Notes: generated by a model from the letters alone, not told the origin. A stretch of 64,000 nucleotides of DNA from Mactra quadrangularis (GCA_025267735.1 CM046307.1:2899258-2963257), one strand, 5' to 3'; counted from the first letter of the stretch, positions 45,381 to 56,808 are shown. Numbers and translations: made by a program.

Positions 45381-46977
45381 AAATATACTGATTATAAAAC
45401 ATTGCTTACAATAGTACATAAGCATTATCAGTGGCTCAGTACATATAATAACCAACGACACAATTGGTCACAAAATCTAATAAAATCCTCAAATAAAGTT
45501 TATTAGATGGATTTACGAAGATTTAAAAGAAAAAAGACTCACATATCGTATAAATAACATTTTTAGATGATACATTGTAATGCAACATTTTAGTTTCTCG
45601 AGAAGATATTCCATTTTGATATACATTCAATCTTCCACAAACTAAGGTCAAAGGGTTTGGTAAAAGGTCATTTTGCTTATAAAGGATCTTCGTTTGGGAA
45701 TAATTGTCCACATAGTATAAGAGATATTCAGTATCTAAGAAACTTCAAAGTCAAAACTAAATAGTACCTAATAAGGCCATTTTGAATTTCTCGTTGCCTA
45801 TGTCACTCGCTATATTTCAACGACCACAATCTTTTTGTGTCATCCTTGATGTGTAATGTTGTTTGATATGGCTATTTGGTAATTCATTATTGTAACTTGC
45901 ATGTTATCATGTGTGCCACGTTGTAACATTGTATGTCAAAATTAATATATCTACTTTGCAAGCATCTCCTGACAGTTTTTGTTCCTAAAATTAAGTGTTC
46001 ACTAAGCTTATAGGTACAAGCGCACGACTTCTTCGTTCTGGAAGTAAATTACTTGTTATAGTTGAATAGTCTAGGAGAACAATGACCTGCTGTTACAGGT
46101 AATTGGACCTAAATTGTCGAAGTCGATATCACATTATTAAACCGCTGTTCCACGACATCGGCTCTGTTATTCATTGATTAACAGGAAACAATAAAAAATT
46201 TAGAATGACCAGATACTTTCATCAAACATGACTCCATTGATAAATAAAATAACACATATAAACAGTGAGCCAATAATTCCAGAAGGGCATCAGAGTAATG
46301 TTTACCGTTTATGGTGAAATTCTCCAGCTGACGATAATGTGGTGACACTAAGACCAGACTGTTAATATTTTATATCGTGGAACATACTTGGTAAATGATT
46401 TTGTTCTAAAAGTCATACATGCCTGAAAAAAGGTATTAGTCGATTGAATTCAAGGGTGAATGCAGATCAGTGAATCGTCTAAATACTCTCACTTAATAAT
46501 CGATGAAAATTAGCTAATAAGATATATTATTTGTGTCTGGTTTCATTGAAATTCACTGAAATGTTCATAGTTTGGAACAAACACAATCAAGAGTTGTATA
46601 TAAGACAGCGTATGTAGGTCAAGAATGTGAATGGTTATTTTAATATTCATCATTGCCTTCAAACTGTTAAAGCCATTTTGAACTGAATTTATGTCGATTG
46701 ATAAAGTTTCGGTTTGCTTAAACGATTTTTTTCTATCCAGAGTAAACGTTTTTACAAACCAACTGTCAATATTATATACAAACCGGACCGGATGAATGGC
46801 TTATATACTCTGTACATTTCGTTCAAAATCAATTCTTACAAATACCGCGACCCAATTTAAATTCGGGTTGCCTTGGTGATTATTGCTTCGCCATTGCAGC
46901 AAATTGAAAGTACTTGTAAATGAAAGAGTTTAAATGAATTTATAACAATCTAAATTTAGAAATTTGATTTATTAAAC
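45381..46977. other. No gene identified
   Basis: AT-rich. It contains the second copy of the block shared with 41442 (TGTTTGATATGGCTATTTGG..AATTCATTATTGTAACTTGCAT near 45857). Nothing else is supported. Confidence 0.4.
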
Positions 46978-47056
46978 TTTAAAGGTACTTGTTCATAGAT
47001 TTTGTTTATTTTTTTCAATAATTTCAAAATACTATTATAGTGTATGAAATTATGTA
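46978..47056. mobile_element. Fragment of the TTAAAGGTAC MITE
   Basis: TTTAAAGGTACTTGTTCATAGATTTTG and TTTCAAAATACTATTATAGTG match the left end of the element at 35092. The right part has been lost, and the SINE next to it begins here. Confidence 0.65.
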
Positions 47057-47215
47057 GGGAAGTTGTCAGTCACTGACGAAAGTATCGCTTAGTAGTTGGT
47101 TAACAGCTAAATCCAGAGATTCAGCCTTTTCAGGAGGAGTTAGTAGATTGACTGGCCGCTTTTATATGACCTATAAAATGTGTTGCTACGGCGCTAAACC
47201 CAACAAAAACAAAAT
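47057..47215 (+). mobile_element. SINE family 2, 5'-truncated copy
   Basis: From TTGTCAGTCACTGACGAAAG through CGCTTAGTAGTTGGTTAACA to the tail TATGACC..TGTGTTGCTACGGCG and CTAAACCC(AACAAAA)n. The tRNA head is missing. Its tail is the closest SINE match to the LINE 3' end at 53.25 kb. Confidence 0.8.
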
Positions 47216-47640
47216 CAAAACAAATGTCTTTAGTATTATCGATATGCTACATCATTGTAATACCCTACGCGTACTCATTTAATGTACTGTCCTAACGTCA
47301 TAAAGAAGACATCAAAGAAATATGTCATTGAGTCATATTTTACTTCTATTAGAAATAAATGGACATTGTTTTACATAAAGTCTCCAGGACGATGCCTTTT
47401 TTTTTGTCTAAATGGTTTGAGATGATTTCTACACACGATATTGTCACATGATTCCCGGTTAGATATGACATGATAATGCAGCCTGGACATTCTTTAAAAT
47501 GGTGAAATGTTTGCTAATGACCAATGTTTTGTATTTGCGAATCATGTTATTTGTTCATATGACAATGATGTGAATTAATTTCAAATAACCTCATGGTTGA
47601 CATCTGCTTTCTTATTGCGTACATTAAATTATGTCTCATA
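47216..47640. repeat. Old repeat, copy 1 (partner 53308-54160)
   Basis: TATTATCGATATG at 47236, then AATACCCTACGCGTACT, CTCCAGGACGATGCC, TATGACATGATAATGCAG, TTTGTATTTGCGAATCA and GACAATGATGTGAA recur in order at 53308-54150 with much divergence. The start of this copy is an uninterrupted relative of the LINE insertion site. Confidence 0.65.
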
Positions 47641-48108
47641 TATTCGACATTGCGCTCTCTTCGAAGCTCAAAGAATAACTAGCGAAATTTTCGAGCGAGA
47701 GAAATTCGACATAAGCATTTGTCAAAACTGAAACGTAAAACCATATTTATCATTATGTTAGATTTTGTAGTATTAAAATGCATTAAATGACAATGAAATG
47801 TTCAAGGACTAGTGCATTTTAGATATTCGATACGTTATCTCATCGACCTCGATAGGATAAAAAAAACACGAATTACTGTATTTATTGACAGAGAACGGCA
47901 TTCGGTTTATGTATTTAGTGTTAACGAGCATTTTAAAGCGACTTATATGTTTACACAGAATATACGTTTGAACCTTTCATATTTCTTTTCTTTAATCTCT
48001 TCTTTCTCTCTTTTTAATAACAAACTATTACAAAGAATAAAAAAGTCTAGCATTCAGTGATGTTATTTCATGTCTTGTAAAGAAAATTGTATCAAATTAT
48101 GTCTGCAG
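47641..48108. other. No gene identified
   Basis: AT-rich. The 82-codon ORF at 47812-48060 has no family resemblance. The end (ATGTCTGCAG) is the target flank of the LINE. Confidence 0.45.
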
Positions 48109-48123
48109 TATTATCGATATGTC
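48109..48123. repeat. LINE target-site duplication (left; partner 53308-53322)
   Basis: TATTATCGATATGTC is exact on both sides of the LINE. The paralogous site at 47236 carries TATTATCGATATG once. Confidence 0.92.
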
Positions 48124-48259
48124 TTTGCAATTACATGCAAGTATATCTCTCATGTATCCTTGTGGTGCGGAGGCTGGATACCCGCTTCCATTGCACTTCC
48201 CCTTGTTGGAGTCCGAGGTGGCTGGGGAACCTGAGAGATGAATCATTATTATCTCAACC

Positions 48260-49492
48260 ATGGATCCTTTAACCTCTTCTAAAAAACGTAAGTCTGACGA
48301 ATCTCCCAACATTTCAAATGAACAATCAAGTCAATAATCTTTTCCACGCTTTCTGGTAGTAGAAGCGTTGGGAGATGAAAAATTAGCACAGTTGAACCCA
48401 TTTGTCATTGAAAAGTCAATTTCTGCACTCATAGGAACTCCAAAATCGGTCAGGAAGCTCCGTGGTGGAGAACTTCTGATCGAAGTCCAAAGAAAACAAC
48501 AATCAGATAATTTGCTGAAATTAAGATCTTTTTTTAATATTAAATCCTTTTGCACTGCACACAATACCCTCAATTCATCCAAAGGAGTCATTCGCTGCCC
48601 TGACCTTTCAGAAATGTCAGAGGCAGACATAGTAAAAGAGCTTAGCTCTCAATGTGTTTCAAATGCCAAACGTATTCTATCCACCAGAGACGGTAAACGT
48701 GTTCCCACTCACACATACATTTTAACATTTGATACCCCCATTCTTCCATCCACTCTTCGAGTTGGGTACCTCAACGTTCGCGTTGAGATGTACATACCAA
48801 ACCCGATGCAGTGCTACAAATGCTTTAAATATGGACATCATGAAACTAAATGCACTAGAGAGAATATATGCCGTAAATGTAGTACTTCTCATGCTGGTCC
48901 GCTTGAAAACTGTTCTAATGAAGTCAAATGTTCAAACTGTGGGGGTAATCATTTTGCAACCTCCCGTTCTTGCTTAGTCTGGAAGACAGAAAAAGAAGTT
49001 CTCCGTGTTAAATACACACAAAGTTTGTCTTTTCCTGATGCACGCAAGCTTGTAGAAAGTTCCAAAACTAATTCTTATTCAGCTGTTGTATCAAAACCAG
49101 TTAAGATGGTTGATTCTGCTGTGCAGGTCAATTTATGTAAATGTTCTCCTCTTGAAATAACTCCAGTGCAAAAACCGTCTCCTATTCTTTCACGTAATAC
49201 GTCCAAAGCAAGTACAAGTTCACAGACAACATCTACAAGTACCTCATCTGTACCTCAGAGGCGGGTCTCACAGGCTTCTCCGTCTCCTGAGCGGGTGATT
49301 CAAAGGCAATCACCCAAAAAGAAGGTCGTCCTAACCGACCGAATTAGAAAAGCGGAGAGGGACCCTGTCCCGTCCTCCAACCGATTCGAGGCTCTTATGA
49401 GCGACATCGAGTCGATGGAGGACGAGGACATGGCTGTCCACAGCTCTCCTCCCCGGACTTCGGCGCGAAGTCCTGTTAAGTTTCCGAAGTAA
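48260..49492 (+). pseudogene. LINE ORF1 (gag-like, zinc knuckles), one premature stop
   Basis: The likely original start is ATG at 48260 (MDPLTSSKKRKS..., a basic nuclear-localisation-like start). Codon 26 is TAA (48335-48337). The frame then continues open for 374 codons from 48368 to the TAA at 49490-49492. Three zinc knuckles follow each other at about residues 147-205 of the 374-codon part: CYKCFKYGHHETKC, CRKCSTSHAGPLENC and CSNCGGNHFATSRSC. The C-terminal third is Ser/Thr/Pro-rich and basic. ORF1 proteins bind LINE RNA and form the ribonucleoprotein. Translation could still restart at 48368, so the stop may be only partly disabling. Confidence 0.85.
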
Positions 49493-49513
49493 GTTTTTAC
49501 TTTTCGTTGAACC

Positions 49514-52500
49514 ATGAGTCAAGCTATACTTCAATGGAATTGTCGTGGTCTTAAATCAAATTACAACGATCTACTTCTTTTATTATCGAAATACTCCCCG
49601 AAAGTTGTATGTCTTCAAGAAACTTTCCTATCTACAAATGATAAAACATCAGTGAAGGACTATACGCTTTATAATAAAATTTGCACAGACACAATAAGAG
49701 CATCTGGTGGCTCAACAATTGCGGTTGCAAACTGTATCCCTCAACGACAAATGCAGATACAAACTAATCTGCAAGCCGTAGCCGTTGAAATAACTTTACA
49801 CAGACCTATTACAATATGCTCATTATATCTCCCTCCCAATTTATCTATAACTGTTGAAGACTTAGAAAATTTAACTAAACAACTCCCAGAACCATTCTTT
49901 TTACTCGGCGATTTTAATGCGCATAATCCAATATGGGGAAGTACATCTACGAATAATAAAGGCAGCATTACAGAAAAGTTCATTGATAATTTTCAACTAT
50001 GCCTTTTAAATAACAAGTCACCAACTTACCTACATCCAGCCACTGGAAGTTTTTCTTGTATAGACCTTACATTATCACATCCATCAGTATACTTGGATTT
50101 TACCTGGTCAGTGCTTGACGAACAATATGGCAGTGACCATTTTCCATTGTTGTTAACTTTAAACGACTCTGTTCCATTAAACAACCGCTCTTATTACAAA
50201 TTCTCAAAAGCGAACTGGGAACAATTTAACAAATTGTGTTCTGATGATTTAACAATCCCGAATTTTTCCAACTCTTCGGATAAAGCTAATCTCTTTGCGT
50301 CCACTCTATCAAAGATAGCTGATGAGTGTATTCCTAAAACTTCAATGAAAAACTCGAGTAAAATTAAAAAACCATGGTTCAACGATGAGTGCAGAAGATC
50401 ATATCGGAAACGAAAAGCAGCTCTAAAGAAATTTCAGGTTCGTCCTACAGCTGCAAATCTAGACAATTATAGAATCCTACGAGCACAAGCTCGTAGAACA
50501 TTTAAGTTTTCTAAACGTAAATCATGGCAGTCATATGTTTCTAAAATTAACGCCAACACTCCAATTAAAAAAGTTTGGGAAGCAGTTCGTAAAATTAATG
50601 GTAAACACAAAAAAGTTCCTACTGCTCATCTCAAACGTAAAGATTCGAGCGTAGCAAAAACTACAAAAGATATAGCCAACACACTGGCAGAAACTTTTGA
50701 ACATAATTCTTCTTCATCACACTACACTGAAGAATTTAAAAAGGTCAAATCTAACTTGGAAAAACAAAATATTAATTTTCATTCTAACAACGAAGAAGAG
50801 TATAACACCCTCTTTACAATTGACGATTTAACCGATTCTATTAAGCATGCCAAAGATACAGCTGCTGGCCCTGATGAAATTTATTATCAATTTTTAAAAC
50901 ACCTCCCATTGGTATCTCAACATTTATTGCTCGATATTTTTAATGATATATGGATAACTGGTAAAATTCCAGATTCCTGGAAAAAAGCTTTGATCATTCC
51001 TATACCGAAACCGGATAAAGACAACACAGATCCCCTTAACTATCGACCAATATCTCTAACAAGTTGTATCTGTAAAACCTTCGAACGCATGGTTAATAAA
51101 CGACTTATTTGGTATTTAGAATCAAATGGTATTATTACTAATTTTCAGTCTGGTTTTCGAAAACAACGAAGTACAAATGATCATTTAGTACGTCTTGAAA
51201 CATTTATTAGAGAAGCTTTTGTCAATAAACAACACGTAGTTTCAATTTTCTTCGATCTTGAGAAAGCTTATGATACAACATGGAAATATGGTATTCTCAA
51301 GGATTTAAAAGATGCTGGTCTAAATGGTAGATTACCAATGTTCATTTCTAGTTTTTTGTCAGACAGAAATTTTCAAGTTAAAGTAGGATCAACATTATCA
51401 GAGAACCACGAACAAGAACAAGGCGTGCCGCAAGGCAGTATTTTATCAGTTACCCTCTTTGGGCTTAAAATTAATAATATTGTTAAGGCTATAAACCCTG
51501 GTACAGATTGCTCATTATATGTTGATGATTTTTTAATCTGTTATCGATCTAAAAATATTCGAAGTATCGAACGTCAATTACAACAGAACTTGGATAAAAT
51601 TCAAAAATGGGCAACAGAAAATGGTTTTAAATTTTCCAAGTCGAAAACTCAATGTGTACATTTTTGTCGATTAAGAAAACATCATAATGACCCCGAACTT
51701 TACATTTCTGGCTCTAAAATCCCAGTAGTAAATGAAGCTAAGTTTTTAGGCGTTACATTCGATAAAAAACTATCTTTTATACCACACTTAAAGTTGCTTA
51801 AAACAAAATGTATTAAAGCATTGAATCTACTTAAAGTACTTTCACATACTGATTGGGGATCTGATACCCAAACTTTACTAAAATTATACAGAAGTCTTGT
51901 TCGTTCAAAACTCGATTACGGATCAATAGTGTACGGATCAGCTCGCAAATCATACTTACAAATGCTAGATACTATACACAACCAGGGCTTACGTATTGCC
52001 CTTGGTGCTTTCAAAACTTCACCTATTGAAAGTCTTTATGTTGAAGCTAACGAACCATCACTAAAATTACGTCGTCAAAAACTTTCATTACAATACGCAA
52101 CTCGTATATCTTCTAACAAAAGAAACCCGGCACGAAATGTTATTTTTAAACCTGATTACACCAGCAAATTTGACAACAAACCAAACGAAATTAAACCATT
52201 TGGCCTACGCGTTAAAAACGACTTAGAAATGCTAAATATAAACACTTCGTCTGTGATACAAAACTTTGATGAAAATATCCCCCCTTGGACCTACAACATT
52301 CCAGACGTCAATATTGACTTATCAACTTTTCGTAAATCTTTCACCAGTCCTGAAGCTTTTAAATCTGAATTTGTAAACATCTTGGAAAAATACAAAGATT
52401 TTACTCATTTATTTACCGATGGTTCCAAAGATGGAAACAAAGTTGGTTGCGCCGCATTCGGAAATTCTTTCGTTGCAAGAATGCGACTGCCTGACAAAGC

Positions 52501-53200
52501 ATCTATATTTACTGCCGAAATAAAAGCAATTGATCTGGCTTTAACATACATATCAAATAGTATAAATAACAAGTTTATTATTTTCTCAGATTCTCTATCT
52601 GTATTACTAGCGATTAAAAATCGCAGTTCAGACAATAATCTTATTAAAAGTATCGAGTTAAAATTACATGACATTTTAAAATCAAAAATAGTACACCTCT
52701 GCTGGATACCAAGCCATATTGGTATACATGGAAATGAAAAAGTTGACATCCTCGCTAAAGAATCTTTAAACCTTCAACCAGTTGATCTAAAATTACCAAG
52801 CAGTGACTTCAAGTGTTCGATCAATTCGTTAATTAAGTCGAAATGGCAAACAGTATGGAACAACGCTATTTTTAATAAGTTACATGAAATAAAGCCAACC
52901 CTTGATTCATCTCCATCAATCAAATTTTCTAATCGCCGAGATCAAATTGTGATCACGCGATGTAGAATAGGTCATACTAGATTAACACATTCATACCTTC
53001 TCAAAAGAGAAGAAGCACCTAAATGTATACCATGTGACGAGCACTTCAATGTCAAACACGTTCTCCTTGACTGTCAGGATCTAAAATACATTCGTGACAA
53101 ACATTTTAAAGTAAACTCACTTAAAGAACTTTTTGAGTCTGTACCATCATATGCGATACTTAACTTTTTGAAAGAAATAAATGTTTATAATAAGATATAG
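49514..53200 (+). CDS. LINE ORF2: endonuclease, reverse transcriptase, RNase H
   Basis: 1,228 codons, uninterrupted. An EEP endonuclease comes first: N9 in QWNCRGL, E36 in QETF, GDFNAH at about 131 and SDHF at about 206. The reverse transcriptase follows, with NYRPISLTS near 508, FDLEKAYD near 581, GVPQGS near 637 and the catalytic YVDD near 668. RNase H comes next: TDGSKDG near 968, E in TAEIKAIDLAL, D in FSDS and IPSHIG..GNEKVD near 1065. A final C..C...H....C finger is near 1171 (CIPCDEHF..KHVLLDC). The enzyme nicks target DNA and reverse-transcribes its own RNA there. All key residues that I can check are present. It starts 21 bp after ORF1 ends, so translation may depend on reinitiation. 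Confidence 0.95.
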   Translation: MSQAILQWNCRGLKSNYNDLLLLLSKYSPKVVCLQETFLSTNDKTSVKDYTLYNKICTDTIRASGGSTIAVANCIPQRQMQIQTNLQAVAVEITLHRPITICSLYLPPNLSITVEDLENLTKQLPEPFFLLGDFNAHNPIWGSTSTNNKGSITEKFIDNFQLCLLNNKSPTYLHPATGSFSCIDLTLSHPSVYLDFTWSVLDEQYGSDHFPLLLTLNDSVPLNNRSYYKFSKANWEQFNKLCSDDLTIPNFSNSSDKANLFASTLSKIADECIPKTSMKNSSKIKKPWFNDECRRSYRKRKAALKKFQVRPTAANLDNYRILRAQARRTFKFSKRKSWQSYVSKINANTPIKKVWEAVRKINGKHKKVPTAHLKRKDSSVAKTTKDIANTLAETFEHNSSSSHYTEEFKKVKSNLEKQNINFHSNNEEEYNTLFTIDDLTDSIKHAKDTAAGPDEIYYQFLKHLPLVSQHLLLDIFNDIWITGKIPDSWKKALIIPIPKPDKDNTDPLNYRPISLTSCICKTFERMVNKRLIWYLESNGIITNFQSGFRKQRSTNDHLVRLETFIREAFVNKQHVVSIFFDLEKAYDTTWKYGILKDLKDAGLNGRLPMFISSFLSDRNFQVKVGSTLSENHEQEQGVPQGSILSVTLFGLKINNIVKAINPGTDCSLYVDDFLICYRSKNIRSIERQLQQNLDKIQKWATENGFKFSKSKTQCVHFCRLRKHHNDPELYISGSKIPVVNEAKFLGVTFDKKLSFIPHLKLLKTKCIKALNLLKVLSHTDWGSDTQTLLKLYRSLVRSKLDYGSIVYGSARKSYLQMLDTIHNQGLRIALGAFKTSPIESLYVEANEPSLKLRRQKLSLQYATRISSNKRNPARNVIFKPDYTSKFDNKPNEIKPFGLRVKNDLEMLNINTSSVIQNFDENIPPWTYNIPDVNIDLSTFRKSFTSPEAFKSEFVNILEKYKDFTHLFTDGSKDGNKVGCAAFGNSFVARMRLPDKASIFTAEIKAIDLALTYISNSINNKFIIFSDSLSVLLAIKNRSSDNNLIKSIELKLHDILKSKIVHLCWIPSHIGIHGNEKVDILAKESLNLQPVDLKLPSSDFKCSINSLIKSKWQTVWNNAIFNKLHEIKPTLDSSPSIKFSNRRDQIVITRCRIGHTRLTHSYLLKREEAPKCIPCDEHFNVKHVLLDCQDLKYIRDKHFKVNSLKELFESVPSYAILNFLKEINVYNKI

Positions 53201-53307
53201 AGTTGTACATCATTAATATAGTTTGAATTATTAGTATCATTGATAGCTGTCGGCGCGATATGACCTTTTTGTGTTGGTGCGCCGTAAAACCCAAACAAAC
53301 AAACAAA
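53201..53307 (+). other. LINE 3' UTR with conserved tail
   Basis: Contains TGTCGGCGCGATATGACC, TTTTTGTGTTGGTGCGCCGT and AAAACCCAAACAAACAAACA. CGGCGC and GCGCCG can pair as a stem. The equivalent tail closes the truncated copy at 58103 and both SINE families. Confidence 0.85.
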
Positions 53308-54160
53308 TATTATCGATATGTCAATTCAGTACAATGCCCTGGACGTACTTACATGTAATACCTTAAAACTGTTAAGCAGACATATTTTTAAAGAAATGTT
53401 TCATTTAGACATATGCTATCGCTATTGGAGATAAATTGACACTTATATACGTAAAGTGTCTCCAGAGTGATGGCATTAAAATTTATAAATGAGATGAGCT
53501 GATAGTAAGACACGGTACTTGTATATGAGTTATTACAGGAATTCTATATAACTGGGATTTGTAACGAAGTGCTTTTTTAATTTTCACGGTCGTCGCTGTC
53601 TATAACTGGCTGAAGCAGGCTGTACAAACTATTCCAGAGTTTAAAAAATTGATTTATGTTTTTGTACATGTCTTCCACGCAACTTGTAAATGTTGTTTAA
53701 GTTTTTGACAAAAAAATGTTGCAATTATGACCGAAAATATGACTTAAGGTAATGTAAAATGGGGCTAAAAATGGCAGATCGGCGGGAAAATGCATTATTT
53801 TGTAAAACCGTCTGTAAGCGTAATTTACCTCAAAATCATCTAGAAACACATTTTTCCTAACATTTACGTCAATTTGAATGGTACTGGTATAAGTGAATAT
53901 CTTTATTAAAACTAATTATACTTGTTTTCCGTATGGACCGAAATAATAGCGACGACAGTGAAATTTGATGAAAATCTATAACATATACTTATCGTTACAA
54001 ATCCTTGTTATATAAAATCCCTGGATATTATTAGATATGACACGATAATGAAGTTTTGAAATTCCTTGAAATAGTGAAATGCGTGGTATATGTTCAATGT
54101 TTGTTATTTGTGAATCAATTTATTTGGCAATATGTCAGCAATGTGAACTACGATATATAC
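53308..54160. repeat. Old repeat, copy 2 (split by the LINE)
   Basis: Starts with the right target duplication and continues with CCCTGGACGTACTTACATGTAATACC, GTGTCTCCAGAGTGATGGC, TATGACACGATAATGAAG and TTTGTTATTTGTGAATCA, the diverged counterparts of 47236-47600. No coding function is seen. Confidence 0.6.
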
Positions 54161-54285
54161 GTGTACATTATCATAACTTATATATCTCAGTCTCTCCTCC
54201 TTTTGTTCACCTATTTCATCATATTGTTATCATTCAGCTTTTCCCCCTATCTAATCCCTTCATCCATCCTCACTCTCTAATGCCT

Positions 54286-54626
54286 CAGTCCCATAAAATC
54301 GTGGCTTGTAGCGGACCCGTACGTGCAGACAGCCGTAGGCCGTGGGAAGCCTTGCGTATTAAGGTGACGGTTCGCACATGGCACAAAACAAGACATCCAT
54401 ACGGAGCCGTTGCTGGAAGATATGCAAGTTTAATCCATACTCGGCCACGTTTGTGTTCACGACTTGACTTTGAAACTGATACATGTATCCATAGCTCATC
54501 TCACGGACCCTGGTAAAAACGTAGCAGTCCGTACGGGTACGCAAGAGTTCGTACTGGTCCTTGCAGAGCTTGATCGCACGGCGCCCGTACGGTGCCCTCA
54601 CGGCTAGTTTTATGTTTATGGGACTG
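54286..54626. mobile_element. MITE with CAGTCCCATAAA ends
   Basis: 12-bp exact terminal repeats CAGTCCCATAAA / TTTATGGGACTG bound 341 bp that is clearly GC-richer than the flanks and carries many CGTAC/CCGTACGG motifs. ORFs of 145 and 92 codons overlap it on opposite strands and are not convincing. Confidence 0.7.
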
Positions 54627-54785
54627 TAGCTTAACATATTCCCTTCTTCTCGACAAATGTATGAACAGTACTTACATTACATTGCCACAACAACAGGAAC
54701 ATTTTTCAATAAAATGAATTCAAAAATGGACCATGTGTCTTTTAACCAGTAATCGTTGTTGATAACCGGTTAGTTATTTCAATAA

Positions 54786-55010
54786 GGGACTTTAGTCAGT
54801 TATTTCCCTTAGTATACTTTTCAAATAGGTAAGTCCTATTAGTTGGATTACAGTAAATATCTTCATTAACAAGAAAGATATTAGATAAAATATTTTGTTA
54901 TCTTTATATAGGAATTTAATGATAAAATCCGAGTATTCCAACTGTAAGGACCTACTTACCAATTGGATAGCTTCATATTTTATCAGGGAAAGATAACTGA
55001 CTAAAGTCCC
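54786..55010. mobile_element. Harbinger-like MITE with TAA duplications
   Basis: Terminal repeats GGGACTTTAGTCAGTTAT / ATAACTGACTAAAGTCCC are exact for 18 bp. TAA lies immediately outside both ends (54783-54785, 55011-55013). Length 225 bp, non-coding. Confidence 0.82.
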
Positions 55011-55013
55011 TAA

Positions 55014-56485
55014 ATATGGCATCAAATACATGTTCAGTAATATCTTGTACCGTACAGTAAGGCATTTATCAAGTTTGCCTTAATTGTGCCAATCCATCGT
55101 TTCGTCGATATTCGTTATCTTTAATAAGGAACACATCCATCCAGTGAAACTCAATATCGGAACAAGCCATGAAATTTATTCATCATATATCTGTAATTTT
55201 CAATGCAATCAGTGATTCCAATAGTGTTCTTGAAATTTTTATCTATGAAAGTACCATGGAAAACTAATAATAAAATGTCATATTTTTCAACCATTTTAAT
55301 TGAAAAAAATATCTTCTAATTAATTTAGAGTTAAGATTTAATTACACGAAACATCTTTAATTACAGTACAAAAATAATATTTCCATCGTCAATGATGTCA
55401 TCTTAGAAAATTAATGACGTCAGTAAGGACGTCACGTTAGAATTTGTGTAAAAACATCTACATGTAATAAAACACAAAACTTTTTGGGGAGATTTTAGAG
55501 GAACAATTACTAACATATATTGCCTTGGAACAATTACCATCTTTGGCATATATGTTTCTTTAAAATTTCATTTATTCATCAAAGCACTATTAAAAATTGA
55601 AATTTGAAACAGTGTCGCTACTCATTTACACTAAATTTCAAACCTTTGTACGCGTCTTATTTACGACAACATTTCCATAGAAACATTCTACAATAATGAT
55701 GCTTAAACAGGAAATGTTGTCTAAGCAATGTATAATAAATAATTAACTTTTTTCCTTGATAGGAATACAATTTCCTTTTTCCTAAACACGCATAAATATA
55801 CGGTGACCGGAAACATTTGTTTTATATTGTACCAAATTATTTCTAGCGGATAGGGATGTTTAAATTCTATCCACGATCGGCGAGAGTGATTTATGGCTTC
55901 ACCCAAGGACACAGGAGTCATTAGAGATATAATAAAGTGCATGTTATGGTGCTTTGAAACGTTAATAATCAGTTACAGACGTTATAATGTTCCTATTTGT
56001 CAATATTTTTATTCTGCTTGCCCTTGATAAATCGGGTATTTATGGAAATCGCAACAATTACTGACTTTTTTGTTTTATTTAGGTTTTGCTTTTACTTCCT
56101 GTAAAGACATACATTAATCATTACGCCCCATGCTTGTAAGATATTTTTGTCCATAAAATCAACATCTATTAGAATAAGAACTGTAATTTTTAGTTTGAAC
56201 GTGATTTGTCCGTGGTTCATGATTTCTGGATATTTGTGATTTATCTTATACTTGAAATGGTTTGAGGCCCGATCATTTTTATAACAGATAGAATAACCAA
56301 AAGGTTTAGCAATTTAACGTGTAATTACTAAAACCCTACACATGTTATTTATGTAGATTGTTGAGTCATTCCGAAAAAAACTGACATAATGGTATAACCA
56401 CTGTAACAATTCGTGCAAATAGAAATAGATTATTTATCATGTATCCTTCTAGTTCAGAACACAGGCATGATATGTATTAGTGTTT
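55014..56485. other. No gene identified
   Basis: AT-rich. It includes TGACGTCA-like sequence near 55417-55432 (AATGACGTCAGTAAGGACGTCACG). The 73-codon ORF at 55721-55942 has no family. Confidence 0.45.
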
Positions 56486-56808
56486 ATCTTACCTCGTACA
56501 GAATACTCGTTTTTCATTGGCCGAGAGCGGTCACGTGCTGACCATGTATTATCCCATATTAGGTCAGTACATTCTAATATCCAGTCAGTAACAAAATTTA
56601 TAAATGATAGCGCTGAATTAAATTCAGATGGGGGTACTCGGTAAGATAAATTCGTTACACAGTCAGTTACTGACCGGATACGGTGTGATACCGGGTCAGT
56701 GAATAAATATTGGGCTCGAGCTACGCTCTCACCCAATATTAATTTACTGACCCGGTATCACACCGTATCCGGTCAGTAACTGACTGTGTAACTAATAATA
56801 TTCGACGG
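56486..56808. mobile_element. Long-hairpin foldback element, family H, copy 2
   Basis: Same element as at 2025, with perfect 47-nt arms at 56654-56700 and 56746-56792. It has 26 extra bases (GAATTAAATTCAGATGGGGG...) before GTAAGATAAATTCG, making the left part an inverted repeat too (ATCTTACC...GGTAAGAT). Confidence 0.82.

Larger units (their letters stand above)
48124..53307 (+). mobile_element. Full-length I/jockey-superfamily LINE (5,184 bp)
   Basis: Bounded by a 15-bp target duplication. A 136-bp 5' UTR leads to ORF1 (start at 48260, interrupted), then a 21-bp gap to ORF2, then a 107-bp 3' UTR with the stem CGGCGCGATA...GTGCGCCG and a CCCAAACAAACAAACAAA tail. Two ORFs, three CCHC fingers in ORF1, and endonuclease, RT and RNase H in ORF2 place it near the I/Nimb group. 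Its tail is shared with both SINE families in this window, so a relative of it probably mobilises them. Confidence 0.93.

Noticed and set aside
50310..50345. CTGATGAG hammerhead-like core
   Set aside because: Sits inside the LINE ORF2 coding sequence without the flanking stems or the GAAA core element.
54079..54637. Opposed ORFs of 145 and 92 codons
   Set aside because: They run through the GC-rich CAGTCCCATAAA MITE on both strands and have no domain.
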